64,000 nt of DNA from Vanessa cardui (Eukaryota; Arthropoda; Insecta; Lepidoptera; Nymphalidae). Positions 31,984 to 43,210 of the stretch are shown in pieces (position 1 is the stretch's first letter; every line of letters begins with the position of its first letter). The stretch lies in the NCBI RefSeq assembly GCF_905220365.1, contig NC_061135.1, positions 14,041,501 to 14,105,500 of the forward strand, given 5' to 3'. Position numbers and translations under genes: made by a program. The notes under the pieces were generated by a model. It worked only from the letters and a program-made list of their open reading frames with translations, did not search any database and had not been told where the DNA came from.

Positions 31984-32151
31984 ATGTTTGTGATTACTAG
32001 TTCGATGCTGTTTGAAGTGTCAACATGGAAAATTCAAATATATGACGTGACGTGTGACGTATATGACGGCCAACGGCGAGACGTCATCAACCTCTCTGAA
32101 CAAGAAATGGCTAATATCGTGAGTACACAATTCGGAGGATACTTACGATAA
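31984..32151 (+). CDS. Possible short coding segment or exon, unknown
   Basis: A 55-codon open frame starting MFVITSSMLFEVSTW and containing VYDGQRRDVINLSEQEMANI. The middle is GC-richer than its surroundings and has a balanced, non-low-complexity composition unlike most random frames here. A splice-donor-like GTGAGT begins at 32119 and an acceptor-like TTACTAG ends at 32000, which would define an exon of about 118 bp (32001-32118). I recognise no family. It could be a remnant of a transposon protein. The same bases contain five TGACG/CGTCA half-sites, so a regulatory reading is also possible. Confidence 0.3.
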   Translation: MFVITSSMLFEVSTWKIQIYDVTCDVYDGQRRDVINLSEQEMANIVSTQFGGYLR

Positions 32152-32236
32152 TCAACTGGATAAATATTAATTTGTAAATTTGCAAATTTAAGGCATTAAT
32201 TGAATATAAATTATTTAAACTAAATATTTGACACCA

Positions 32237-32561
32237 GAGCTGAGATAGCCCAGTAGTTAGAACGCGTGCATCTTAACCGATGATTGCGGGTTCAAACCCA
32301 GGCAAGCACCACTGTATATATGTGCTTAATTTGTGTTTATAATTCATCTCGTGCTCGGCGGTGAAGGAAAACATCGTGAGGAAACCTGCATGTGTCTAAT
32401 TTCATCAAAATTCTGCCGCATGTGCATTCCACCAACCCGCATTGGAACAGAGTGGTGGAATATGTTCCAAACCCTCACCTCAATGGAAGAGGAGGCCTAA
32501 TTTCAGCAGTGGGAAATGTACAGGCTGTTACTTTACTTTACTTTTTACTTTTACTTTACTT
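32237..32561 (+). mobile_element. tRNA-derived SINE, full length, (TTTAC)n tail, 12-bp TSD
   Basis: Head GAGCTGAGATAGCCCAGTAG; B-box GGGTTCAAACCC; body variants GTGTTTATAAT and TGTGTCTAATTTC; tail of TTTAC units. Target duplication TATTTGACACCA at 32225-32236 and 32562-32573. Confidence 0.92.
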
Positions 32562-32573
32562 TATTTGACACCA

Positions 32574-32780
32574 TCACATACATAACTCTGATCCCAGTGT
32601 AAGTAGCTCAAACACTTGTGTTATAGAAAATCAGTAGTAACGATGCTACCACAAACACTCATACCCAAGACAACATAGAAAACTAATGGCTATCTATATA
32701 GACTCGGCCGGGAATCTAACCCGAGACCTCGGAGTGGACCCATGGAAACCAGCATACACACTACTCGACGTCGTCGTTTT
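32574..32780 (-). mobile_element. Family F tRNA-derived SINE, copy 2
   Basis: Minus-strand copy adjoining the preceding SINE. Blocks CATACATAACTCTGATCCC, AAACACTTGTGTTATAG, ACAACATAGAAAACTAATGG and CTCGGCCGGGAATCTAACCC. The open frame at 32686-32934 begins inside it and is spurious. Confidence 0.78.
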
Positions 32781-33057
32781 GGTTTTTGGTATTATTCTTA
32801 TTGGCGCTCCAATGCGAATTCAAGATAAAAATTATATTCAAATGCCATTTAAGTATGCTTTTATGAACACTTTTAAGTCGTTTCAGAAGAGTAATTTTCA
32901 TGTACAACATCAAGTTTTTATATCTTTCAACTGATTTCTATTAATACTGAATACAGACTGGAAAACATCCGGCGATATGTAATAACACAATTAAAATACA
33001 GTTATTTAGAAGAATTATTATTTCTTTCTGAAGTTTAACATTGTTTGTTTAATGTAT

Positions 33058-33306
33058 AAAGCGATCCGCCCCAGCTACACACAGGTGCAATGCTGACACT
33101 AAATATACTACAGAATTAGTTTATTAAAGACATCGCATTACAAACTTCAAAAATTATTCATAATTCTTTACTATACTGTCCATGTATTATATACATAAAC
33201 CTTCCTCTTGAATCACTCTATTTATTGAAAAAAACCGCTTCAAAATCCATTGTGTAATTTTAAAGATCTAAGCATATATTGGAACAGACATCATACTATG
33301 TAATGA
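33058..33306 (-). mobile_element. Non-autonomous Helitron, family A
   Basis: Minus-strand copy. 5' end TCATTACATAGTATGA preceded by host A; body CCATGTATTATATACATAAA and GAATCACTCTATTTATTG. The 3' hairpin is mutated and the last bases read GCTTT instead of GCTAG. Confidence 0.8.
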
Positions 33307-34156
33307 TTTAATAAGAAAAATACATACACACACAAAAAACAAAAACACAAAACACAAAAAATACTAAATGTTATTTTAAATTATACAAAAAAAGTTATGA
33401 AAAGGGATCTAGCTTACGAAACGGTTTTGAATATCACGTGTTAACTTACAAAAGACTGCGAGCTTCTCTCTGACAAATAATAATTGTTCTTAACTTGTAC
33501 AATGTCCAATTTTGGTATTCCTTTTATCACCAGCAGCAAATCGTCATTGTATAAAGCTATTAATTTCAATAAAAAGCGACTTTAAACGGAGTCGCGTTTG
33601 TAGTTCTTAGAATTTCTTCGCTTAGTTATGGCATTGTTGGGTACTCGGAGCGTTTTCTAAATGGCCGTAGCTGTCTTTTAATATGTGAGAAAATGTGTGT
33701 AATTCTATTTGGAAAGATTCTCGTGAAGTATATCTTCTTATCGTATTTTATGTGAGTGTTACGTAAAATATTCTCGGAAAGGTTTTTTATTATTACAATT
33801 TCGTAATATTAATATATTTCTTACTGAATTTCATGATCACAAATCCAACAACTCTATAATAAATAGTGAATTTGTATGTTTGAAATACTTCTGCGTATTA
33901 ATTATTTTAACTGGTTATTAATCATTACACACACACATATACACTGTACAGAAAAAGACAAATGATACCTAACACCTGCTGATCCTCCACCAGCAATAAT
34001 AAGAGCACTGTGGTGACGAGTTTGATAAATCAAACGAGCGACCTCTTGTGTTCGAATTCAATTAAAAAAACGTGAAGTTAATACCCGTTGACTTCCAAGC
34101 AGGATATATTAATTTAAATAATTGTATTTACTACCACGACTTTGTATTTTTTAAAT
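33307..34156. other. Unique AT-rich DNA
   Basis: A-rich spacer with no coding or repeat feature recognised. Confidence 0.4.
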
Positions 34157-34310
34157 GTTGAAAAAGCGTAACTACTGAGATTCTTGCCGGTTCATCTCGG
34201 TTGAATCTACTTTCCGAACCGGTGGTAACTTCGCTTAATTGTTAAATGACGATTTAAAAGTGCTTGTAATAGCCTACTTGAATAAAGTATATTTTGATTT
34301 GATTGAACTT
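34157..34310 (+). mobile_element. LINE-type 3' tail, family G
   Basis: AACTACTGAGATTCTTGCCG, CTTTCCGAACCGGTGGTAAC and CCTACTTGAATAAAGTATAT, ending in TTTTGATTTGATTG. The short GATTT-type end resembles RTE-like LINE tails; clade not verified. Confidence 0.72.
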
Positions 34311-34344
34311 ATATTTTTATGTAAACAATCACATATAAATGAAC

Positions 34345-34478
34345 AAAAAAAAGCAACTAGCTGAGTTTCGTTCGACGGTTCTTGTCGATTGTCAATTGTC
34401 AAAAAACTACCGGGTAGTTTTTAATTTAATAAGTAAGTGTAATACTGCTATGTTTAATAAAGGATTTCGATTTGATTT
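34345..34478 (+). mobile_element. LINE-type 3' tail, degraded
   Basis: AACTAGCTGAGTTTCGTTCG and ATAAAGGATTTCGATTTGAT parallel family G in order but are strongly diverged. Confidence 0.5.
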
Positions 34479-36892
34479 ATTATATTACTGAGGTTGGTAA
34501 TAAAGAATTTATCGCGACAAGGATTTTATAAAAATGTTTAATATTTCGAAATACGTAGATTGTTTTTACAATACCGAAGGCTTATTTGAAGTATTCGTTA
34601 AAACGTTGAGTAGGTAAATTGATATTGTTGCGTGACGTTCTCTAATATGTCACGAATTTTATTCGTCGTTTTATGTAAAAGTAGAACATAATCTAAATAT
34701 TAATAAAAAACAATTCACCTAATCTTTACTATTAAAATAATTATTATTTTTTCCAATTTCAAAGTTGGAGTAAGTATCGTTTTATTGCCTTGTTAAGTTT
34801 CTGAGTGTTAAATAAAAATAATCAATACAATATCCTAAATTTATTACATAAAATTACTTTTTACTAGCAATTTTTTTAACAACGCTTTAAACTAATTTGA
34901 AATAGGAATAGAGTGCTATAAAACTAATACAATTATGGCAGCTGTTGGGTATATTTGATACGATTAAGGCTGAGACACCGTTAGTGGATTATATTTAATT
35001 ATATAATTCACAGCCATAACAGCAAACAGTAATGACATAATAATACGGAGCATTTGAAGAACAAAAAGCATTTGATTATTTTTAATTATACACAGTCTCT
35101 AGCGATCAAACGTCATAATATTATTAAAGTCTTATATAAGTACGACAATTCGTTGGAGTAGTCTCTCTTTGATAAGGAAACCATTCAAAAATCAAATTAA
35201 TTATCTAAATCTAGATTATTTCTTCTATTCAAAGATACTGTAACAACATAACAATCAATGATCACCAGGATAGAATTTTTAAACTTATTTTTTAATGTCA
35301 AATTTGTTTTCCCGCGTTTACTGAATTTTGAAATTTCGAAATGGAATACGTCGTATGCCTTGCTCGATTTGGCGTTATCGATAAATATCCCGTGCGGAAA
35401 CCTCACATCTATTATATAGCTGTATGTTGTTGTATTCGAGGAGAAAAGTATCACACGTCCGTTTAGAACAACGTCTCGTTCCGAATTGATTTATATGGTG
35501 ACGATTTGTGATCGATTTAGATAAAAATTGTTAACAATATTTAAAAAAAAGTTTGCAATAAAAAGACGAATATTCTCTTAGTATTGTGTTTCATAACATT
35601 GGAATTAAAATAATAATATCTTGTGATAAATGGCTGAGGAAAATTAGAGAGTACTTTAAATATTTATTTCTATTACAATGAATATTCAGACTATAATATA
35701 TAAGTCACTGTAATTCAAATGAATCCAATTAACGCCCTTTTTGATATTCATTCATTCATTCACTCTTAAACTTTACGCATAGTTATGTTCGCCAACTACA
35801 TACACACTTGTGCAGTTATATCAATTAATTCGCTAAACAATTCTCTTGAATTAAATTTATATATGTCATCGATCTGGTGATATAACTTTGTACTCAAATC
35901 ACGCGTAAAATAAATTAGGAAACCCGGTTTATGATGAGCTAAATTAGTCTTTTATTTAGCTAAAATTGAAAAAAAAATGAGAGAACGTTGCTCTACTTGC
36001 TCGCGCGGGGATTCTTCTACGTCACTCGGTCACGAGCCAATCAGATCGGATATAACCATTTGCCCGAAATGCGAGCTCTGCTATTGGCCAGACTAAGTTT
36101 AAGCACGAAATTTAAAATTGGAATGAATACGATTACGATTAGGAATGCAGTAACGTATTAATAATGAAATAATGAACGAATAGTGAACAGAGAGGATATA
36201 GTAAAGTTTCTAATAAAATCTTGTTTTGTTCTGAACAATGGAACTCGCAGTATTGCCAGCGGCGCGGTCGACATTGCTTCCGGGGGAGCTATTTACAGTG
36301 TTCAGTTTAATAAAAGAATTCTTCCTTATATTATTAGTATATCTTATAAAATATTTTTAAAAGAAAAGCGAGTCATTCTTTTTACCTCAATTTACTTATG
36401 TATAAATAGAAATGTTTCTTTTAGTTCTTGGGTCATTGCTGTACGAGGAGTCGGCTGTTGGACAAGGCTTACATTTAACTATGTACTACGTACATTTTAT
36501 TCTAAGAATGTTTTGCGAGCACACATCAAATACATTGTATTACGATGATATGATTATGGTGTTAAAAGTAGGTTTACATTATTTTAACTGGCAATTAATT
36601 TAGAAGTCTTGTCAATCAGTCATGTGGTAGATGGCCTTCTTGAAATAAAAATAAGTCGATTTTTTCTTTTGAGAAATCAATCGTGAGTCGTAAATATCGT
36701 TTTGGAGACAGATTTTTAAAGTAAGTTTATATTACTTCCACTGGCAATTTAATTGGAAGAACACTTTAATCGATCATATGGTGTCATGATCTTTTGGAAA
36801 TAAATACTAATTGATTTTATGAAATCAAACGTCGCAAATATTGATTTGGAGATAGTTTTAGTTCTGGTATACTTAACACTTATGTAAATGTA
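34479..36892. other. Unique DNA, possible regulatory patch at 35990-36330
   Basis: Mostly AT-rich. 35990-36330 is GC-richer with a direct CCAATCAG (about 36036) and an inverted ATTGG (about 36083), and GCGGCGCGGTCGACATTGC. A 121-codon open frame starts at 36183 (MNREDIVKFLIKSCF) but soon becomes AT-rich and featureless. The minus-strand 35197-35454 frame also lacks domains. No gene is called. Confidence 0.35.
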
Positions 36893-37108
36893 ATATTAAA
36901 ATAGACCTTTTTTATTCAATGCATATGTATTTATACATGGCACATATACCAAAATAATATTTTATACAATTTTTGTCTGTCTGCCTGGAACGGTGGGGCC
37001 GATTTGGACGGGACCTTCACTGGCAGATAACTGATATAATAAGGAGTAACTTAGGCTACAATATATTTTATTAAATTCAAACGCGTACAAGGTCGCAGGC
37101 ACAGCTAG
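36893..37108 (+). mobile_element. Non-autonomous Helitron, family K, copy 2
   Basis: About 216 bp with an intact 3' end GGCACAGCTAG|T (CTAG 37105-37108). Blocks GGGCCGATTTGGACGGGAC, CACTGGCAGATAACTGATAT and AATAAGGAGTAACTTAGGC. Confidence 0.82.
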
Positions 37109-37485
37109 TACATTATACGTTCCGAAATCACTGCGATAATAACTCGTATACTATTTCGTTCAAGGTTTGACACAGCTGCACTTGGAGTGTTCAATGCTCA
37201 CGAGCTGACTCGGAGTTACGTGCCCTTGAATGTTGGCCGCACGAGTTCTTAACTATCTCTAGTTCCCTATTATATTTTTTTAATTTTTCATGTCATTTTT
37301 AACTTTGACGTTTCATAAATTTGAATCATTTGTAAAAAAATACATTGGTAAAGAAGGCATATTATTCAGTATAAGATTATTAGCAGAATAAAAAAAGGTC
37401 TAATTAATACTTGTGGACTTCCAGACAGGATAAATTACATGCATATATAATTGTTATTAACTAACATGACTGTATTTTTAAAAGA
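37109..37485. other. Unique DNA
   Basis: Some GC around 37190-37250 (CACGAGCTGACTCGGAG). No gene or repeat recognised. Confidence 0.35.
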
Positions 37486-37602
37486 GTAACTACCGAGGTT
37501 CTTGCCGGTTCTTCTTTGTAGAACCTACTTACCGAACCGGTGGTAGCTTCACTTAAAATCGTTGTTAAATGGCGATTCAAAAGTATATTTTGATTTTGTT
37601 TT
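37486..37602 (+). mobile_element. LINE-type 3' tail, family G
   Basis: AACTACCGAGGTTCTTGCCG, ACTTACCGAACCGGTGGTAG and AAGTATATTTTGATTTTG. Confidence 0.7.
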
Positions 37603-38910
37603 GTGGAAGGGTAAATGCTTTTATTACATGCAGCCTGAGGGTAAAAATTGGTGTTGACGGTTTGTGTGTGTGTTTGGGTAAAACCGCAGGGTCAGTTAGT
37701 TTAATTTAATCTAAGAAGTGCTCGTATACAAAATGTATTTCGATTATTTGATTAACATCGTAGTCTATTGTATCATACAACCCGGGGAGTGTGCCCTACA
37801 TACAAATGAACAAGGAAATGTTTTCCATTACAGTGCCCATTAACTAAAACAGAGTTATTCATGTAACCGCCTTGTTTGGTCTAGTGGCTAGATGAACAAA
37901 ATACCGACGATTGCAATGAACTTTTTTACTTTTGGAATTAATTGAAAATTAAAAAAAATTAGAAAAAGTAAAATTAAAGTTAACAAAGTATTTATACTTG
38001 TATCTTTGCTTTGTAATAGTAGAATTTAATTTAATCAATTTTAGTATATTTTTATGCAATTTACTGTTGTTTGTTATTCTTTTAATTCTTTGCTGATATA
38101 GGTTAAGTGTTTTTGTAATCTGTTTGATATTTTAAATTTTGTTTATTTAGTTGTTTACTTTCCGTATATTAATAAATAGATGACATAGCTTTGAGTCAGG
38201 AAGCTGGCAGATTTTTGAGATAGATAGATAAGATTTAATTCATTGGTAGCCTAAAAATTAACATTATAATAATAATAGTTGCATAACATAAGTCAGTTCT
38301 TGATATAAAACTTTTAAAATACGCTATTTTATGTGTATGAAAAACGCTGAGTTTCTTTCATCTGTTATTCGAAGGTATTCCATTTCGAGCTGGTAGAATG
38401 TCCGTAGATATTTGATATTCAACAAGAATATTGCATTTTTCTAATTTACCATTACATACGAGTATATGATGATCATATAAAGATTATGACTATGATTTTT
38501 CACTCTTGACTACCTAAAACAAGCCTAAAATAAAAGTTACTAATAACAAAGCATACATATTATGCTGTAGAGTTGATATTTGATTTATGAGTAAATTTAT
38601 TAAAGATTTTCTATAAAGATACATTACTATAGGTTTAACACAAAGGCACGTAATACAATTAGGGTGGCAGTTCGAAGGAATTTATGGAGCGTAATAAGTG
38701 CAAAGTGGATTTTAATAAAGACTCGTTTCATACAACAGAGCTTGGCGTTCGCTGCAGCTATTGTTACTTGTGACGCGGAAACCCGCTCTCTTGCTCCGTG
38801 GAATAATTATATAGTGTTATGTATTGTTTTGTTATTGACTAGCGATGCGCCGCAGTTTCATACGCCCCTTTGAATAATGTGCTTACTACAAAAAAATAAA
38901 GTATATATTT
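37603..38910. other. AT-rich DNA with tRNA-like relics
   Basis: At about 37870-37900, CCTTGTTTGGTCTAGTGGC resembles a tRNA A-box from a decayed SINE. A featureless 69-codon frame lies at 38664-38873. Nothing else recognised. Confidence 0.4.
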
Positions 38911-39347
38911 CTAGAACTCGCCCGAAGCTTTATTCGCGTTTTAGGGTGTAGGTAGTCACGTGTTAGGCAAAAATTGTAGCCTTCGTCCTTTTTGCAGTTC
39001 AAATCTGCGTCATAGAAAAACGAGCGACCAGCCCCGGCTTCGCACGGGTGCAATGATATGACACCAAAGTGAAAAATTTTAAAATTATCATTGTTTCGTT
39101 ACTAAATTGACCATGTTTTATATGTATATAAAAATCTTCTTCTTGAATTTCTCTATCTATTAAAAAAACTGCATCAAAATACGTTGCGGAGTTTTAATGA
39201 TTTAAGCATACATAGTGATATAGGGACAGAGAAAGCAACTTTGTTTTATACTATGTAGTGATTTCATCAAATTAGGTTCAGCAGTTTGGTCATGAAAGGG
39301 CGAGAGTCAGATAGAGTTACTTTCACATTTATGATATTAATATAAAT
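38911..39347 (-). mobile_element. Non-autonomous Helitron, family D, with a nested Helitron
   Basis: Minus-strand copy in two parts. 38911-39020 holds the 3' side (CTAG end at 38911, AAGCTTTATTCGCGTTTTAG, GTTAGGCAAAAATTGTAGCC). 39262-39347 holds the 5' side (TTAGGTTCAGCAGTTTGG, GAGTTACTTTCACATTTATG). A family A Helitron at 39021-39261 separates them. The base after CTAG is A, and the 5' TC is eroded. Confidence 0.75.
39021..39261 (-). mobile_element. Non-autonomous Helitron, family A, nested in family D
   Basis: Minus-strand copy: 5' end TCACTACATAGTATAAAAC with host A before it, 3' stem CCCGTGCGAAGCCGGGGC. Its last four bases are CTCG where CTAG is expected. 241 bp. Confidence 0.85.
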
Positions 39348-40002
39348 AAACAGTCGTGATTAATTTAGGGTTAGCATTGGATCGAAATGATAACTGTAGC
39401 AATATGAACTGAAAAGAAATTATGATTATCCGTTTTTCATGTAATAAATAACATTGTTCAATAAAGATAAATTAGATATTAAAATTCTCTCTGAAAATAA
39501 ACGAATACTAAATTTAAGTTTTAAAATATTTTATTGATTTGAAAGACGCTTGGTTTTATAATTTAAATTTATGAATTATCAAGGAAAAACAATGTTAGTA
39601 TATTATGTGAGATTAGATTATTAATTTAGACAAGAGGGTTGGATACAAATCCAGCCCCTTGTGCCCCGATAGCCTCCCTCAATAAAAGGTTTAACTATCG
39701 TATTTTTTTAAACCGGATTTACTGTTCCTGGTAGCGAATACAAGTAGCCCGCTAGCTTTTACCGAGGAACAACAACATGCATCTCATAATATTGCACGAG
39801 GATTATTTTATAATTCCGTAGATATTTTTCTCTTTGTCTATCAATAATTTAAATCTCATGTTAAAAATATTTTTAAACAAAGCCTCTATTCGAATAATGC
39901 GTGTTCGATAAAAAGGAGAACTATTCTTTATAGTTTTAAATTTTATGATGTATTTTTTATATTTATGTAATATGCATAACACCTTGCCTTATTCGTTGTT
40001 GA
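39348..40002. other. AT-rich DNA
   Basis: A small non-AT patch at about 39650-39770 (GCCCCTTGTGCCCCGATAG) may be a decayed repeat. No coding region. Confidence 0.35.
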
Positions 40003-40208
40003 AAAAGAGTATCTACTGAGTTTCTTGCCGGTTATTCTCGGTGGGATCTACTTTCCGAACCGGTGGTAGCTTCACTTATTCAAAGGAACTTGTTAAAGCC
40101 TACTTCACTTAATTGTAAAATGACGATTCAAAAGTGCTTATAAAAGCCTACTTGAATAAAGTTTATTTTTGAATTTTGAATAAAGTTTATTTTGGTTTGA
40201 TTTGATAT
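40003..40208 (+). mobile_element. LINE-type 3' tail, family G, with internal duplication
   Basis: GTATCTACTGAGTTTCTTGC, CTTTCCGAACCGGTGGTAGC and GACGATTCAAAAGTGCTTAT. The 3' end is duplicated: TTGAATAAAGTTTATTTTTG is followed by TTGAATAAAGTTTATTTTGG and TTTGATTTGATAT. Confidence 0.75.
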
Positions 40209-41283
40209 TGCCTACCACCAATACTGCTTACCACCAATCCACTCGACCAAGATTTAAACAGCAACTATTTTTAATTGGCATTTGTATATTATTTAAGGAA
40301 TAATGTTAATAATTCTTATGTTAATACATGTCGTTATAAACACTATAAATAATCATTATAAAAAATCAGTGATAACAGGATACATAATCTTTTTTAATGT
40401 TGAATAACGCATAATATAATTATGCCAATTATGTCTATTACTTAGACACTAGAGTCCGAATTCAATGAAACAAAAAATTGCTTTAAAACTAGTTTAATCT
40501 TAATATTATTGCAATATAATTATACATTATTACGTTGTCATTAATAGTTAGTAAGTGAATAAAAAAAAAACAAAAGAAGATCACAGAACATTCGATTTTA
40601 CACATTACTTTTTCTTTTGAATGTTCTAAAAAACGGTTTTATATATGGCTAAATAATGTTAATTAAAATTAAATTTATTTAGATGTTTATATAATAAAGA
40701 TATAATTAAAATAAAAATTGCAAGCGCGAACACTCATCAAATTTAATAATACATACAAAATATCGCTCTCAATACTTATAATGTTGAGTTTTAATATATG
40801 GTTTGAACATATACATATATGTACGTTTGACATTTATCGTTAAGCTGTCGCAAGCTGCAGTGCTTGTTTTCAGTGGAGCCTAAAACGAGAGAGGTCACGG
40901 ACGAGACTGCGTCTATATCGCTAAAGCCGCAAAATATATTACAGCAAAATATCCTCAAAAAAGTAAAGAAATAACAATGCTTAAAATAAATACATCATCA
41001 TCAATATATATGAATATATTCATGAAATTATTGTGTTATAAAAGCAAATAGTAATAATTAAATGGAAAAAGGACGTACGTGATGTTCAGTATAAAAATAC
41101 ATGTGTTGTTATGTAATTGGTAAAGTATTTCCTTCATCTCTATAGTATTGAATTGTATTGTGTTAATAACAAATATTTCTATTAATACGTTTATCTAGAA
41201 TCCGTTTATTGGCAGAAGTGATGAAGTTCCGGTCACACTTGCCCCCATTTTATAATCACATTTCTATAGCCATCATATTATGG
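40209..41283. other. AT-rich DNA
   Basis: No gene supported. A moderately GC-rich patch at 40840-40930 (TTAAGCTGTCGCAAGCTGCAG) has no further support. Confidence 0.4.
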
Positions 41284-41508
41284 CGACCCACGGAGGTCGA
41301 GAAGTGTGTACACCGGTTTTTATGGGTATGCCACTCAAAGGTCCTGGGTTCGTTTCCCGGCTGAGACGTACAAATATTTCATTAGTTTTCTATGTTGTCT
41401 TGTCTCTTACCATCGTTACTTCTGATTTGTATAACACAAGTGCTTTAGCAACTTACATAGCGATTAGAGTAATGTATGTGATGTTGTTTAACATTTATTT
41501 ATTTATAT
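41284..41508 (+). mobile_element. Family F tRNA-derived SINE, copy 3
   Basis: Head GACCCACGGAGGTCGAGAAG; B-box CTGGGTTCGTTTCCCGG; body TTTTCTATGTTGTCTTGTC and TATAACACAAGTGCTTTAGC; end GTAATGTATGTGATGTTG. The 88-codon frame at 41280-41546 is this SINE read through. Confidence 0.85.
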
Positions 41509-41750
41509 TATTAAACTGCATTATCTCAAAAAGGACAAAGGAATGAATGCTAGATGATTCTATCCAAGGGAAATATCATCAAACATCACCATCTACAATA
41601 TCGAGAGTAGAATCCCTACCTTTTATTTAAGTTGCTATCACGAACACTCGGTATAATTTTCGTCCGGTACATGTTTATATTTAGGTCCACCTGTTGAGAG
41701 CCTTCATTAAGGTATTCGAGCATTGTGCTTAAGTCTATTGAGTATAGTTG

Positions 41751-42018
41751 ACTTGGTGGCAGGGCCTTGGGGGAGTGGGTCTGGGTACCACCCATTCATC
41801 AATTATTCTACCGCCAAATAACAGTACTCAGTATTGCGTTCCGGTTTGAAGGGTGAGTGAGCCAGTGTAACTACAGGCACTAGAGACACAACATCTTAGT
41901 TCCCAAGGTTGGTGGCACATTGACGATGTAATGAATAGTCATTGTCTTTGGGTGATGGTGACCACTTAACATCAGGTGGCCCATATGCTCGTCCGCCAAA
42001 CCTATACCATAAAAAAAG
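41751..42018 (+). mobile_element. Family B short retroelement, full length
   Basis: Plus-strand copy: ACTTGGTGGCAGGGCCTTGG, CTGGGTACCACCCATTCATC, GAAGGGTGAGTGAGCCAGTG, TCAGGTGGCCCATATGCTCG, ending ACCATAAAAAAAG. About ten bases of the head (GTGCAAGCCC) are lost. Confidence 0.85.
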
Positions 42019-42912
42019 AGTTCTCTTACTCGTTTAACAGACCAGATGCTTGAAGACAACATTTAAAGCAGCGTTGAATACTTTCAGAGATCACGTCTTC
42101 CTGTCTCAGCCCTCCCTGCATTCATAAGACAATATAATGCATTCTATCTTAACTAAAATACTTATACAAATAAGGATTACCTGCAAGAAGAGGGAACGTT
42201 GAATATACCTTTTATATTCCAAGTAAAAAAACTCGCAATTCAAATAATGCTGGATGGCTAAAATATTTTCCTCGGTGAGTAAGTCCAGGTTAATTTAAAG
42301 TAATAATAATCTTTTCTTAGCTCAGCTTAACCTTTTATTTGAGGGATACAATTGAAAAAAAAAAGCTCGGAAAGTGCGTCTCGTCTAATAAATTACCTTT
42401 GCCGGCACTATTTTAAATAAGAAAAAATCTTTTCTCGTTTTATATTTTTAAGCTGTTTATTATGAGAAATGGAAGTTCAAAGTTTCCTTAGGTAGGTATC
42501 TGAAGAAATATTTCCTGCTAATTGTGTTTATTAGTCTCAAAGTAAAAATGTCAGAATTTGTAATCTCGTTTCTGCCCTCGTTAAATCCTATGCCTGCAAT
42601 TAAGAAAAGGGCACTCGAGTAGAGCTGTAAGCTGATTATGCTTAAAATGAAGCGGTAACACCCGGAATTACCTAACGCGTTTGCATAAATAAAGTGTTAT
42701 TTTGAAACGAGAGAAGTATTTATGTATACCCAAATTGCGTTTTAGATTCTCGACGGATATTTTTGAACGTTTACTTTCAAAAGTTGTGAGTGCTGTGAAT
42801 TTGTTTTATAGTTATTCATAAATCTTCTGTTCGTTTGTATGTAAATAACTTCTAAACTCTTGAACAAATTTCGATGATTTTTTTGTTGTTGTTGTAACTG
42901 AATGGCATACAC
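42019..42912. other. AT-rich DNA
   Basis: No gene or repeat recognised. Confidence 0.4.
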
Positions 42913-43210
42913 TTTTTTATTTTTATTTATTTATTTATTTTACGGAATAGGTTGGTGGACGAGCATATGAGCCACCTGATAGTAAGTGGTCATCATCCAT
43001 AGACAATGACGCTGTAAGAAATATTAACTATTCCTTAAATCGTCAATACGCCACCAACCTTGGAACTGATATGCTATGTCCCTTGTGCCTGTAGTTACAC
43101 TGGCTCACTCACCCTTCAATTCGGAACACAAGAATAGGTAGAAAGGTAGAATGTCTGATGAGTGGATGGTACCTACCCAAGCAGGCTTGCACAAAGCCCT
43201 ACCACGAAGT
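42913..43210 (-). mobile_element. Family B short retroelement, full length
   Basis: Minus-strand copy with an expanded ATTT tail at left, GGAATAGGTTGGTGGACGAG, GCCACCTGATAGTAAGTGG, TTACACTGGCTCACTCACCC and GCTTGCACAAAGCCCTACC. Confidence 0.85.
42917..42944 (+). repeat. ATTT microsatellite
   Basis: TTTATTTATTTATTTATTT grown from the family B tail; a typical retroelement-seeded microsatellite. Confidence 0.8.

Noticed and set aside
36183..36548. 121-codon frame as a gene
   Set aside because: Longest frame outside transposons, but it is AT-rich over most of its length, with residue use typical of random AT-rich translation and no recognisable family.
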